Source: Pseudomonadota bacterium (lineage in GTDB: Bacteria > Pseudomonadota > Alphaproteobacteria > SP197). Taken from it: a DNA stretch of 32,501 nt. The notes beneath the pieces were generated by a model, which was not told where the DNA came from, made no database searches, and saw nothing but the letters and a program-made list of their open reading frames with translations. How positions within the stretch are numbered: the stretch's first letter is position 1; each line of letters begins with the position of its first letter. The DNA is taken from positions 1 to 32,501 of the forward strand of contig JAQCLG010000025.1 in NCBI GenBank assembly GCA_027592745.1, given 5' to 3'. The position numbers and the translations under genes are program-made. This document shows positions 1 to 7,470 of the stretch, piece after piece.

Positions 1-100
1 ATCTTGAATCACATCCAGAACACCTCGGGAATCCCCATTCGATTCCCCACAAACAGGAAACGCTCTAGAAGCGGCGGGCGGCCTCGCCAAGGCTGCGCAA

Positions 101-123
101 CCCTCTCCCACAAGGGGAGAGGG
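101..123. repeat. GC-rich inverted repeat (hairpin) downstream of the DUF2125 gene
   Basis: CCCTCTCCC at 101-109 and GGGAGAGGG at 115-123 form a perfect 9-bp stem around a 5-base loop (ACAAG). It lies 20 bases past the stop codon of the minus-strand DUF2125 gene. It could end that transcript, although no T-run follows on either strand. Hairpins of this sequence type are a common dispersed intergenic element in alphaproteobacterial genomes (family knowledge). The rest of 1-142 shows no gene. Confidence 0.55.
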
Positions 124-142
124 AAGCAGAACGGCACCGCAT

Positions 143-1168
143 CTAGAACGAAGCCCCCTCGGGCAGGATCGGCGGCAGGTCGCCCAGCATCAGGGGGCCG
201 ACGAAGAGGTGGCCGTCCTGCATGGAGAGCGGCACGTTGAGGCGCTTGTTGCCCTGCGCGTCGGTGGTCGCGATCACGTCCATGCCGGCCGTGGCCATCA
301 TCGCCTGGTTGCGCGTCATGCGGCCCATCGCCTCGAAGGCCTCGACCATCTCGCGGTAGCCCACGACATCGGCCGTGAAGGCGCCGAGCGGGCGCATCTC
401 CCGGTCGAGCGAGAGCGAACCCTCGCCCGCGATGTCGAGCGGCGGCCAGACCAGCTTGAGCGCATGGACGTCGATCACGCCGCCGTTGTCGCGCCAGGCG
501 GCCAGGCGCTGTTCCAGCGGGCCTTCGGGAATGTCGCCGCGCAGGGTCAGGTCGGCGACCAGCAGGGGCACCTCGCCGTTGAAGGGTTCGGGCACCTGGG
601 AATGGAACCGCGCATTTTCGACCCGCAGCAGGATCGCCCAGGCGGCCTCGTCGGCCAGCGCCGCGACATCGAGCTGCAGCCGTTCGGCCGCGACCGGCGC
701 CTGGTTCTGGGCGAAGTCGATCACGAGGTCGGTGAAGGCCGTCCGCACCGTCTGCGCCCGGTTGTCCGCGATGGCGACATGGGCCGTGCCGCTGGTCATG
801 GTCAGCGCGGCCATGCGCAGGTTGCCGTCCTCGACGAGCGAGACATAGTGCTCGGGCGGCAGTTCGATGTCGAAGCTGGCAAGGCTCCAAGGGCGGAACG
901 AGGCGACCAGCCATGCCCCCTGCCAGACCGCGCCGCCGGAGCGGCCGTCCCAGGTGACCTGCGGTTCGGCAAGATGCACGTCCATGGAGAAGGGAAAGCC
1001 CGAGACCTCCGAGGCGCCGAAACTGCCGTGCCAGGCCTTGCCCGGCGCGGGCGCGGCCCACACGGCGATCCAGTCGGCGGCGCGACCCGCCATGACGAAC
1101 CAGTAGGCCGTCCATCCGGCGGCAAGGAAGGCGGTGAGACAGGCGGTGAGGAGGATGGTGCGGCGCAT
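143..1168 (-). CDS. DUF2125 domain-containing membrane-anchored protein
   Basis: This 341-residue protein starts with a short basic stretch and one hydrophobic segment (about residues 4-27). That segment is either an uncleaved signal anchor or a signal peptide, so the rest should face the periplasm. The body reads like the alphaproteobacterial DUF2125 family: an early GSFGASEVSGFPFSMDV stretch, then repeated beta-strand-like segments, some with the pattern LxGDIPEGPLEQRLAAW. The length is normal for the family. The function is unknown; the repeated strands recall AsmA-like lipid-transfer proteins, but that is only inference. It stands alone on the minus strand, divergent from the chaC-like gene, with 86 bases between them that must hold both promoters. 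The stop is TAG inside a TCTAGA site. Confidence 0.75.
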   Translation of the reverse strand: MRRTILLTACLTAFLAAGWTAYWFVMAGRAADWIAVWAAPAPGKAWHGSFGASEVSGFPFSMDVHLAEPQVTWDGRSGGAVWQGAWLVASFRPWSLASFDIELPPEHYVSLVEDGNLRMAALTMTSGTAHVAIADNRAQTVRTAFTDLVIDFAQNQAPVAAERLQLDVAALADEAAWAILLRVENARFHSQVPEPFNGEVPLLVADLTLRGDIPEGPLEQRLAAWRDNGGVIDVHALKLVWPPLDIAGEGSLSLDREMRPLGAFTADVVGYREMVEAFEAMGRMTRNQAMMATAGMDVIATTDAQGNKRLNVPLSMQDGHLFVGPLMLGDLPPILPEGASF

Positions 1169-1254
1169 GGCGCCCTTATAGCGGCTCCGGCGTGGCGCCG
1201 AAACGGCGCAGGGCCCTTGCCGAACGCGCTGCCCTTGCCTAAGTCAGGGGCCCC

Positions 1255-1833
1255 ATGATCCCCGACACCAGCGCCGACCCTATGCCCGTGACCGAACCCA
1301 ATGGCGACATCTGGGTCTTCGGCTACGGCTCCCTGATGTGGAAACCCGGCTTTGCCCACCTGGAGCGGCGCGCCGCGACGGTCCACGGCTACCACCGCGC
1401 CTTCTGCGTCTACAGCCACTGGCACCGCGGCTCGCCCGAGAAACCCGGCCTCGTGCTGGGGCTCGACCGCGGCGGCTCCTGCCGCGGCGCGGCCTACCGC
1501 ATCGCCGCGGCCGAGGCCGCCGATGTCATCGCCTATCTCGACGCCCGCGAGCGGGTGACCGACGTCTACCACCAGCACTGGACCCGCGCCCGCACCGCGC
1601 AGGGCCCGGTACCCGTGCTGACCTACGTCCCCCGCTTCCGCACCCACGTCCAGTACGCCGGCAAGCTGCCCGCCGAACGGGCCGCCCTGCTGCTCGCCCA
1701 CGGCGTCGGCAACTCCGGCCCCGGCTGGGAATACCTGGAGAACACCGTCGCCCACCTCGTCGACGAGGGCATCCGCGACCCCCACCTCATCGACCTGCGG
1801 GAGCGGGTGCGGGCGATCCGCGCCATGTTGTAA
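1255..1833 (+). CDS. ChaC-like gamma-glutamylcyclotransferase
   Basis: This 192-residue protein carries the family's nucleotide-like loop near the N-terminus, WVFGYGSLMWKPGF (about residues 20-33). It also has the RAFCVYSHWHRGSPEKPGL segment (about 50-67) and a late GNSGPGWEYLENT stretch (about 150-163). These are typical of ChaC/GGCT proteins, which cleave gamma-glutamyl peptides such as glutathione to 5-oxoproline and a dipeptide or amino acid in the cytoplasm. The catalytic glutamate of the family should be E100 or a neighbour in DARERVTDVYHQ, though I cannot assign it firmly. Two starts are possible: ATG at 1255, or ATG at 1282, just before MPVTEPNGD. The fold begins after the second, so the first 9 residues are uncertain. 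The substrate (glutathione or another gamma-glutamyl compound) is not shown by the sequence. Confidence 0.85.
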   Translation: MIPDTSADPMPVTEPNGDIWVFGYGSLMWKPGFAHLERRAATVHGYHRAFCVYSHWHRGSPEKPGLVLGLDRGGSCRGAAYRIAAAEAADVIAYLDARERVTDVYHQHWTRARTAQGPVPVLTYVPRFRTHVQYAGKLPAERAALLLAHGVGNSGPGWEYLENTVAHLVDEGIRDPHLIDLRERVRAIRAML

Positions 1834-1843
1834 CTGTTTTCGG

Positions 1844-1872
1844 TTGCAATCTGCTCTGCCCGCAACGATATT
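1844..1872 (+). promoter_or_regulatory. Candidate promoter of hicA-hicB
   Basis: TTGCAA at 1844-1849 and GATATT at 1867-1872 are separated by exactly 17 bases. Each matches four of six positions of the sigma-70 consensus. Transcription would start near 1879, just ahead of the GTG at 1898. This supports the shorter HicA and rules against translation starting at the TTG at 1844. The call rests on sequence match only. Confidence 0.4.
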
Positions 1873-1897
1873 GCCTTTGGACCGACAGAGCTCTCGC

Positions 1898-2152
1898 GTG
1901 ACCCGCAAGGACAAACTGGTCGCCCGTTTCCGTCAGCGCCCCCGGGACTTCACCTGGGACGAACTCGTGCGGCTCTTGACCATGCTGGGCTACCACGAGG
2001 CGACAACCGGAAAGACGGGCGGTTCACGTCGCCGTTTCCTCCACGCGAACGCGCCCGCCATCAGCCTGCACCGGCCTCATCCTGGCAGCATCGTGAAGAT
2101 GTACGTCATGGATGAAGTGAGGCGGGTTCTGGAAGAGGAGAAGCTGCTGTGA
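1898..2152 (+). CDS. hicA: HicA-family toxin of a HicAB toxin-antitoxin pair
   Basis: Read from GTG 1898, this is an 84-residue basic protein. It has a helical start (TRKDKLVARFRQRP), a WDELVRLLTMLGY helix, a basic strand region KTGGSRRRFLH, and the HicA hallmark LHRPHPG followed by a final helix ending in LEEEKLL. HicA proteins are small double-stranded-RNA-binding-fold ribonucleases that cut translated mRNA. This belongs to the subgroup with GSR where classic HicA has GSH, so the usual active-site histidine is absent at that spot. The histidines of LHRPHPG remain. I chose GTG 1898 over TTG 1844 because a plausible promoter lies between them and the fold starts after 1898. Its stop overlaps the hicB start by four bases (GTGA). 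Confidence 0.8.
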   Translation: MTRKDKLVARFRQRPRDFTWDELVRLLTMLGYHEATTGKTGGSRRRFLHANAPAISLHRPHPGSIVKMYVMDEVRRVLEEEKLL

Positions 2153-2499
2153 GCGACATGCTCGAATACAAGGGATACCTGGGTTCCGTCCAATACAGCG
2201 ACGAGGACGAGACCTTTCATGGCCAGCTGGAGTTCATCCGCGATCTCGTCACCTACGAGGGCGAGAACGCCAGGGACCTCAAGCGCGCCTTCCGGGAGGC
2301 CGTCGACGACTACATCGCGCTTTGTGGCGAGCAGGGCCGCGAGCCGGAACAACCGCTGAAGGGTAGCTTCAACGTCCGGCCCGGCCGCGAACTGCACCGC
2401 CGCGCCATGCTCTACGCACGCCGCGAGGGCACCAACCTCAATGCCGTCGTGACCGAGGCCCTGCGCCGCCTGCTCGACCGTGACGACCGGGCTGCCTGA
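2149..2499 (+). CDS. hicB: HicB-family antitoxin
   Basis: This 116-residue protein has two parts. The N-terminal HicB-like fold (about 1-70) contains YKGYLGSVQYS, a FHGQLEFIRDLVTYEG stretch and REAVDDYIALC. After KGSFNVRPGRELHRRA comes a C-terminal ribbon-helix-helix/Arc-type DNA-binding segment (about 80-112) ending in LNAVVTEALRRLL. Antitoxins of this layout bind the HicA partner with the first part and repress their own operon with the second. The start GTG 2149 overlaps the hicA stop and has a GAGGAG ribosome site about 10 bases upstream, so translation is likely coupled. An ATG at 2158 is possible but fits less well. The gene ends three bases short of the convergent DUF4406 gene. I see no clear operator palindrome upstream of hicA. 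Confidence 0.85.
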   Translation: MSDMLEYKGYLGSVQYSDEDETFHGQLEFIRDLVTYEGENARDLKRAFREAVDDYIALCGEQGREPEQPLKGSFNVRPGRELHRRAMLYARREGTNLNAVVTEALRRLLDRDDRAA

Positions 2500-2502
2500 T
2501 TT

Positions 2503-2847
2503 TCACGCCTGCGGGATGTCCGTGGAATCGCGAAAGACCTTGCCGCCCTTTGCGGCGATCAGCTCGACCTCCCTGTCCGCGCCGCCCGAGGCGCCGCCGA
2601 TGCGCAGCACGGCATCGCAGCGTTCGGCAAGGGCGAGCGAGACCGGAGCCATGAGAGCGTCGTAATGCGCCTCGCCAGCCGCCGCGATCATCGGCAGGGC
2701 CATGTTGACGCCGATGACCGGCACATGGCCCTTCTCCCAGACAGCCAGCGCCGCCGCGTTCAACACGGCCAGGTTTGCCGCACGCGTCGCGGCATCGGCC
2801 GAACCGGCGCGGTAGGGCCCGGCCACCATGATCCACATGGCGGCCAT
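2503..2847 (-). CDS. DUF4406 protein (nucleoside deoxyribosyltransferase-like fold)
   Basis: This 114-residue protein begins MWIMVAGPYRAGS, the beta-strand plus Y/R loop typical of DUF4406 and related nucleoside 2-deoxyribosyltransferase-fold proteins. It continues with helices and a strand giving GHVPVIGVNMALPM, then RCDAVLRIGGASGGADREVELIAAKGGKVF, which matches the family's binding-loop region with D/E residues. No substrate is established for the family; binding of a nucleoside or nucleotide derivative is inference. It begins seven bases after the stop of the ribonucleotide reductase gene on the same strand, so both are probably made from one transcript. That is a suggestive link between nucleotide-related proteins. 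Start choice: ATG 2847 or ATG 2838, three codons later. Confidence 0.75.
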   Translation of the reverse strand: MAAMWIMVAGPYRAGSADAATRAANLAVLNAAALAVWEKGHVPVIGVNMALPMIAAAGEAHYDALMAPVSLALAERCDAVLRIGGASGGADREVELIAAKGGKVFRDSTDIPQA

Positions 2848-2854
2848 GCTCAGT

Positions 2855-5164
2855 TCACGCGCACTTGGAGAAGCCGCAGGAGGTGCAGAGGTTACAGCCT
2901 TCCTGGTGGATCAGGCTGGGCTGGCTGCAGCGCGGGCAGAGGTCGGGGGCGCGGCCGCCCGATTCGCCGCGGGCGCGGGCCAGGACCTCGACGCTGCCGC
3001 CGGCCTGTTCGGAGCGCATGAAGCCGATGTCGATCATGTGCTTCTCGATGACCTCGCCGATCGCGGCCAGCAGCGAAGGCACGTAGCGCCCGTCGACCCA
3101 CTGGCCGCCGCGCGGGTCGAACACGGCCTTGAGTTCCTCGACGACGAAGCTGACGTCGCCGCCGCGGCGGAACACCGCCGAGATCATGCGCGTCAGGCCC
3201 AGGGTCCAGGCGTAGTGGTCCATGTTCTTGGAGTTGATGAAGATCTCGAAGGGCCGGCGGCGGCCGTCGCGCACCACGTCGTTGATGGTGAGGTAGATGG
3301 CGTGGTCGGACTCGGGCCAGCGCAGCTTGTAGGTCGAGCCGGGCAGCACCTCGGGGCGGTCGAGCGGGCGCGTCATGTAGACGACGCCGCCGGCCTCGAA
3401 GGTCTCGTCGGCGCGCTTGGAGGCCAGCTCGGGGAACGGCAGGGTCGGCTCGGCGGTGTCCTTCCTGACCTCCAGCACGGCGCCGGTGACGTCGTTGGGC
3501 CGGTAGGTCGTGCAGCCCTTGCAGCCCAGCTCGTAGGCCTGAAGGTAGACGTCCTTGAAGGCCTCGAAGTCGATGTCCTCGGGCACGTTGATGGTCTTGG
3601 AGATCGAGCTGTCGATGTACTTCTGCACCGCGGCCTGCATCTTCACGTGGTCGCGCGGATGCAGCGTCTGGGCATCGACGAAATAGTCGGGCAGCGGCAC
3701 GTCCTCGCCGCGCAGGCGGCGGAACAGGCGCACGGCGTAGTCGGCGACCTCCTCGCTGCGTCGCGTGCCGTCGGGCATCAGGACGTTGCGGTTGTAGGAG
3801 AAGGCAAAGACCGGCTCCAGGCCCGAGCTCACGTTGTCGGCAAAGAGCGAGATCGTGCCCGTCGGCGCGATCGAGGTGACCAGCGCGTTGCGGATACCGT
3901 GTTCGGCAATGGCCGCACGCACGTCCTCGTCGAGCTCGGCGACCGATTCGCCGGCGAGGTAGGCCTCCTTCTCGAACAGCGGGAAGGCGCCCTTCTCGCG
4001 CGCCAGTTCGGTCGAGGCGAGATAGGCCGTGCGCTGCAGGCGTTTCATCCAGGCCTCGGTCAGCGCCAGGCCGCGGGTGCTGCCGTAGCGCGCCTTCATC
4101 ATGATCAGCGCATCGGCAAGGCCGGTGACGCCCAGGCCGATGCGGCGCTTGGCCTTGGCCTCGTGGCGCTGGGCCTCGAGCGGGAAGCGCGAGACGTCGA
4201 CGACATTGTCCATCATGCGCACCGCCGTCTTCACGGTGCGGTCGAAGGTCTCCTCGTCGAGCGTCGCATCGTCCTCGAACGGGCGCTCGATGAAACGCGC
4301 CAGGTTGATCGAGCCCAGCAGGCAGGCGCCATAGGGCGGCAGGGGCTGCTCGCCGCAGGGGTTGGTGGCGCAGATCGTCTCGGCATAGTGCAGGTTGTTG
4401 CGCTGGTTGATGCGGTCGATGAAGATCACGCCCGGCTCGGCATAGGCATAGGTCGCGCGCATGATAGTGTCCCACAGCTCGCGCGCCCGCAGGGTCTTGA
4501 AGACCACGCCCTTGAACTTCAGCTCCCAGGCATCGTCGGACTTCACCGCCGCCATGAAGGCATCGGTCACCAGCACCGACAGGTTGAACATGCGCAGGCG
4601 GCCGGGATCGCGCTTGGCCTCGATGAAGGCCTCGATGTCGGGATGGTCGCAGCGCATCGTCGCCATCATGGCGCCCCGCCGGTGGCCCGCACTCATGATC
4701 GTGCGGCACATGGCGTCCCACACGTCCATGAACGTCAGCGGGCCCGAGGCGTCCGCGCCGACGCCCTTCACCGGCGCGCCCTTGGGCCGCAGGGTCGAGA
4801 AGTCGTAGCCGATGCCGCCGCCGGCCTGCATCGTCAGGGCGGCTTCCTTCAACTGGTCGAAGATGCCGCCCATGTCGTCGGGAATCGTGCCCATGACGAA
4901 GCAGTTGAAGAGGGTGACGTTGCGGTCGGTGCCGGCCCCGGCAAGGATGCGCCCGGCCGGCAGGTAACGGTAACCCTCCAGCGCGCGATAGAAGTCCTCC
5001 TCATGGCGCGCACGGTCTGCCTCCGGCTCGACCGCGGCCAGCGCATGGGCGACGCGGCGCCAGGAGGCCTCGACATCGCCGTCCACGGCCGAACCGTCGG
5101 CCGCCTTCAGGCGGTACTTCATGTCCCAGATCTGCAGGGCGATGGGCGTGGGGGCGTCGATCAT
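2855..5164 (-). CDS. nrdJ: Adenosylcobalamin-dependent (class II) ribonucleotide reductase
   Basis: This 769-residue cytoplasmic enzyme reduces ribonucleotides to deoxyribonucleotides using an adenosylcobalamin-derived radical, so it works without oxygen or a separate radical subunit. The thiyl-radical and proton-relay triad is seen as NPCGE (N268, C270, E272). The redox cysteine pair is likely C88 (FNCFVMG) and C281. The GGGIGYDFSTLRPKGAPV stretch (about 115-132) and APTGTIS near 430 fit the barrel. The C-terminus has a zinc ribbon with CPRC (743-746) and CNLCTSCGFSKC (757-768), which marks the TIGR02504 type with the re-reducing tail. It needs adenosylcobalamin, which the adenosyltransferase at 24.3 kb could supply. 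A DUF4406 gene follows by seven bases. GGAAG about 10 bases before the ATG may be the ribosome site. I see no cobalamin riboswitch in the 122-base leader. Confidence 0.95.
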   Translation of the reverse strand: MIDAPTPIALQIWDMKYRLKAADGSAVDGDVEASWRRVAHALAAVEPEADRARHEEDFYRALEGYRYLPAGRILAGAGTDRNVTLFNCFVMGTIPDDMGGIFDQLKEAALTMQAGGGIGYDFSTLRPKGAPVKGVGADASGPLTFMDVWDAMCRTIMSAGHRRGAMMATMRCDHPDIEAFIEAKRDPGRLRMFNLSVLVTDAFMAAVKSDDAWELKFKGVVFKTLRARELWDTIMRATYAYAEPGVIFIDRINQRNNLHYAETICATNPCGEQPLPPYGACLLGSINLARFIERPFEDDATLDEETFDRTVKTAVRMMDNVVDVSRFPLEAQRHEAKAKRRIGLGVTGLADALIMMKARYGSTRGLALTEAWMKRLQRTAYLASTELAREKGAFPLFEKEAYLAGESVAELDEDVRAAIAEHGIRNALVTSIAPTGTISLFADNVSSGLEPVFAFSYNRNVLMPDGTRRSEEVADYAVRLFRRLRGEDVPLPDYFVDAQTLHPRDHVKMQAAVQKYIDSSISKTINVPEDIDFEAFKDVYLQAYELGCKGCTTYRPNDVTGAVLEVRKDTAEPTLPFPELASKRADETFEAGGVVYMTRPLDRPEVLPGSTYKLRWPESDHAIYLTINDVVRDGRRRPFEIFINSKNMDHYAWTLGLTRMISAVFRRGGDVSFVVEELKAVFDPRGGQWVDGRYVPSLLAAIGEVIEKHMIDIGFMRSEQAGGSVEVLARARGESGGRAPDLCPRCSQPSLIHQEGCNLCTSCGFSKCA

Positions 5165-5286
5165 CGGCGCTGCTTCCAGTTCGTGTCAGGAAAGGACCAT
5201 CCTACGCCAATTCGTCAGGAAGCGGAAGATTCGTTCCCCGTTGGTTCCGCACAAAGAATCCTTGCGATACCCGTTATCCCCGTACT

Positions 5287-6006
5287 TCAGGACGCCGCGC
5301 GCTCCTCCTCGAGCCTGCGGCAGCCTTCCTCGATGCGCTCCTCGAGCAGGGAAAGGAAGGCGCGCCGCGGCATTCCGGGCGGGATCGGCTCCAGGAAGGC
5401 AAGGGTCGCGCGGCCTGGATATTTGATCAGGCTGCGGCGCGGCCAGACATGACCGGTATCGAGCGCCATGGGCACCACCGGCAGCCCCAGCTCGCCGTAG
5501 AGTGCCGCGACTCCGGGATGGTAGGGCGCGCGCTGGCCCGGCCGGGTGCGCGTGCCTTCGGGAAAGATCACGACGCTGCGGCCCCGCGCCGCGGCCTCCC
5601 GGGCATGGCGCACCATGCTGCGCAGGGCGCTGGCCCCTGCCCCGCGATCGACCGCGATGGGCTCGAGCGCCGCGACATACCAGCCGGCCAGCGGCACCAG
5701 CGTGATCTCGCGCTTGAGCACGAAACTGGCGCCGGGCAGGCGGTGGCTCAGGACATAGGTCTCCAGCGCCGACTGGTGCTTGGCCGCGATCAGCACCGGC
5801 CCGCCCGCCAGGTGCTCCAGTCCGCGCAGCTCGACCGTGATGCCGCAGAGCGGCCGCAGCAGGGCGACGATGAAGCCGGCAAAACCGCGCGCCAGGCCGC
5901 CGGCACGCCGCCGCGAGAGCAGCAGCAGCGGCAGGCCCAGGAGCGCGGCGACCAGCATCGCCACGACGACCAGCACGACAAAGAGCAGCGAACGCAGCAG
6001 AGTCAT
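5287..6006 (-). CDS. plsC: 1-acyl-sn-glycerol-3-phosphate acyltransferase (PlsC family)
   Basis: This 239-residue membrane protein transfers an acyl group to lysophosphatidic acid to give phosphatidic acid. One N-terminal membrane segment spans about residues 5-30. Motif I is KHQSALE, an HX4E version of HX4D (H77 to E82), a variation common in alphaproteobacterial members. Motif II is FVLKREI (about 95-101), and motif III is FPEGTRTRPG (148-157). The PYHPG segment follows at 161-165. I chose ATG 6006 because it overlaps the ydcF stop in an ATGA, keeps a hydrophobic N-terminus, and sits at the end of the ftsE-ftsX-ydcF-plsC chain. A longer reading from 6084 would overlap ydcF heavily and add a basic tail unlike the family. 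Confidence 0.9.
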   Translation of the reverse strand: MTLLRSLLFVVLVVVAMLVAALLGLPLLLLSRRRAGGLARGFAGFIVALLRPLCGITVELRGLEHLAGGPVLIAAKHQSALETYVLSHRLPGASFVLKREITLVPLAGWYVAALEPIAVDRGAGASALRSMVRHAREAAARGRSVVIFPEGTRTRPGQRAPYHPGVAALYGELGLPVVPMALDTGHVWPRRSLIKYPGRATLAFLEPIPPGMPRRAFLSLLEERIEEGCRRLEEERAAS

Positions 6007-6596
6007 GCCGGGGGCCACAGCAGGCTGATGACATACTTGGTGTATTCGTCGGCGAGCAGCACGACGGTGCGGGGATGGCGCCACCAGGCGCTGATGCGCA
6101 CCGTGTCGGGGAACACCGGATGGGGCACGATCGTGGTCTCGGGCATCACCCTGTGGAACAGCACCAGGGCGCGCGGCATGTGGTAGTTCGCCGTGACCAG
6201 GCGCAGCGACGTGCGCTTGCCCGCGGCCATCCAGATCGCGGTCTCGCGCGCATTGCCCACCGTATGAGGCGCGTCATGGCCAAGATCGATGCAGCAGGCC
6301 AGGGTCGTGGGCGCCTGGGCGTTGAGATCGAGGATGGTGGCGACGTCGACACCGCTGTAGACGCCCGAGACGAACAGCCTGTCGGCCAGGCGGTCGGCCA
6401 GCAGTTCGAGGCCGACCGGCAGGCGTTCGCTGCCCCCGGTCAGCACGACGATGGCGTCGGTATGGGTCGTGGTGTCGTCGACCGCGTCGGGGATCATGCC
6501 GAGGAACCAGACGAAACCGCCCGCCCAGAGCAGCGCCAGGAAGACCGCCAGGTGCAGCAGGCGGCGCAGCCCGCCGCCGGGCCTGCGCCGCCTCAT
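6003..6596 (-). CDS. YdcF/ElyC-family DUF218 membrane protein
   Basis: This 197-residue protein has an arginine-rich start and one membrane segment (about 12-32). The DUF218 domain follows: DAIVVLTGGSERLPVG (about 47-62), LFVSGVYSGVD, then HTVGNARETAIWM and RLVTANYHMPRALVLF. These are the strand-loop motifs of the YdcF/SanA/ElyC group. Members affect envelope integrity or peptidoglycan precursor balance, but the biochemical reaction is unsettled. ATG 6596 overlaps the ftsX stop (ATGA), and its own stop overlaps plsC in the same way, so the four genes are translationally linked. The context suggests an envelope or division role. Confidence 0.85.
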   Translation of the reverse strand: MRRRRPGGGLRRLLHLAVFLALLWAGGFVWFLGMIPDAVDDTTTHTDAIVVLTGGSERLPVGLELLADRLADRLFVSGVYSGVDVATILDLNAQAPTTLACCIDLGHDAPHTVGNARETAIWMAAGKRTSLRLVTANYHMPRALVLFHRVMPETTIVPHPVFPDTVRISAWWRHPRTVVLLADEYTKYVISLLWPPA

Positions 6597-7468
6597 GGCA
6601 GGCCCGCCAGGGTGGCAAGCACCGTCAGCCGCGCCGTCGCCACCGAGATCGCCGCGGCGATCAGCGGCAGCACCGCCACGGCGATCCAGCCGCCCGTGCC
6701 CAGCGCCAGTTCGGGCAGCAGCGGCGCGTCCAGACCCCCGGCCAGGCGCCCGATGACCACCAGGCAGAGCGCGGCCAGCAGGGCGCCGGGCACGCCGCCC
6801 CACAGGGCCAGGCGGAAGGCGTGGCGCTGGAACTGGCCGGCCACGAAGCTGTCGCGGGCACCGACCTGGTGGAGCACGGCGATGGTGTCGCGGTGCACGG
6901 CAAGGCCGGTGCGCGTCATGAAGATCACCGTGACGATCGAGGCCGCCACGATCAGCAGCAGCACCAGGCCCGAGACCACCTGCAGGGCCCCGGCGGTCGC
7001 ACGCACCGGTTCCAGCCAGCGCCGCCCGTCGTCGACCCGGATGCCGGGCTGGACCGTCCCCAGCAGGCTCTCCATGGCGGCAAGGTCGAGGGCGCCGGGC
7101 GCCGCGAGCCGGACGTCGACCAGGGTCGGCAGCGGCAGGCTGGCAAGCTCCAGGTCGTCGCCGATCCAGGGCGCCAGCAGTTGCGCGATGTGCTGGTCGC
7201 TCACCGGCGCGGCATCGACCACCCCGGGCACGCCGCGCAGGGCCGCCAGCACCCGCTCCAGGGCGGCGCTGTCGGCCGAGGGCGGGACCTCGACGGTAAG
7301 CTGCACGCTGTGGGCGAGCTGCCAGCGGTCGATCGCGCTTTCGAGCACCAGGGCGACGGCCAGCACGAGCGCGGAGAGGAAGACCATCGTGCCGATGATC
7401 CACGGCACGAAGCGCGTCGAGCTGTCGGAGGCCAGCGGCACGTCGCCGTTGCGCAACCAAAGGGCCAT
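6593..7468 (-). CDS. ftsX: Cell division protein FtsX (permease-like subunit)
   Basis: This 291-residue inner-membrane protein partners FtsE at the division site. There it transmits ATP-driven changes to periplasmic peptidoglycan hydrolase activators. Four membrane segments are visible at about 22-44, 163-184, 222-241 and 259-279. A periplasmic domain lies between the first two (about 45-160), and a cytosolic coupling stretch RDTIAVLHQVGARDSFVAGQF lies at about 193-213, which is the classic FtsX topology. ATG 7468 follows the ftsE stop by two bases. Its stop overlaps ydcF. The gene is divergent to convergent with nothing nearby that encodes EnvC or another hydrolase activator, so the periplasmic partner must be elsewhere. 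Confidence 0.92.
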   Translation of the reverse strand: MALWLRNGDVPLASDSSTRFVPWIIGTMVFLSALVLAVALVLESAIDRWQLAHSVQLTVEVPPSADSAALERVLAALRGVPGVVDAAPVSDQHIAQLLAPWIGDDLELASLPLPTLVDVRLAAPGALDLAAMESLLGTVQPGIRVDDGRRWLEPVRATAGALQVVSGLVLLLIVAASIVTVIFMTRTGLAVHRDTIAVLHQVGARDSFVAGQFQRHAFRLALWGGVPGALLAALCLVVIGRLAGGLDAPLLPELALGTGGWIAVAVLPLIAAAISVATARLTVLATLAGLP

Positions 7469-7470
7469 GG

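Noticed and set aside
1844-1897. An 18-codon N-terminal extension of HicA starting at TTG 1844
   Set aside because: The extension contains a plausible -35/-10 pair, has no ribosome site, and lies outside the HicA fold.
5165-5286. A cobalamin riboswitch upstream of nrdJ
   Set aside because: The 122-base leader is short for one, and I see no B12-box-like sequence or nested stems. A covariance search would settle it.
2828-5452. An 874-codon open frame on the plus strand
   Set aside because: It lies antisense to nrdJ, which has all catalytic motifs. Its translation is an amino-acid composition typical of antisense GC-rich codons (many H, G, R, D) with no recognisable domain.
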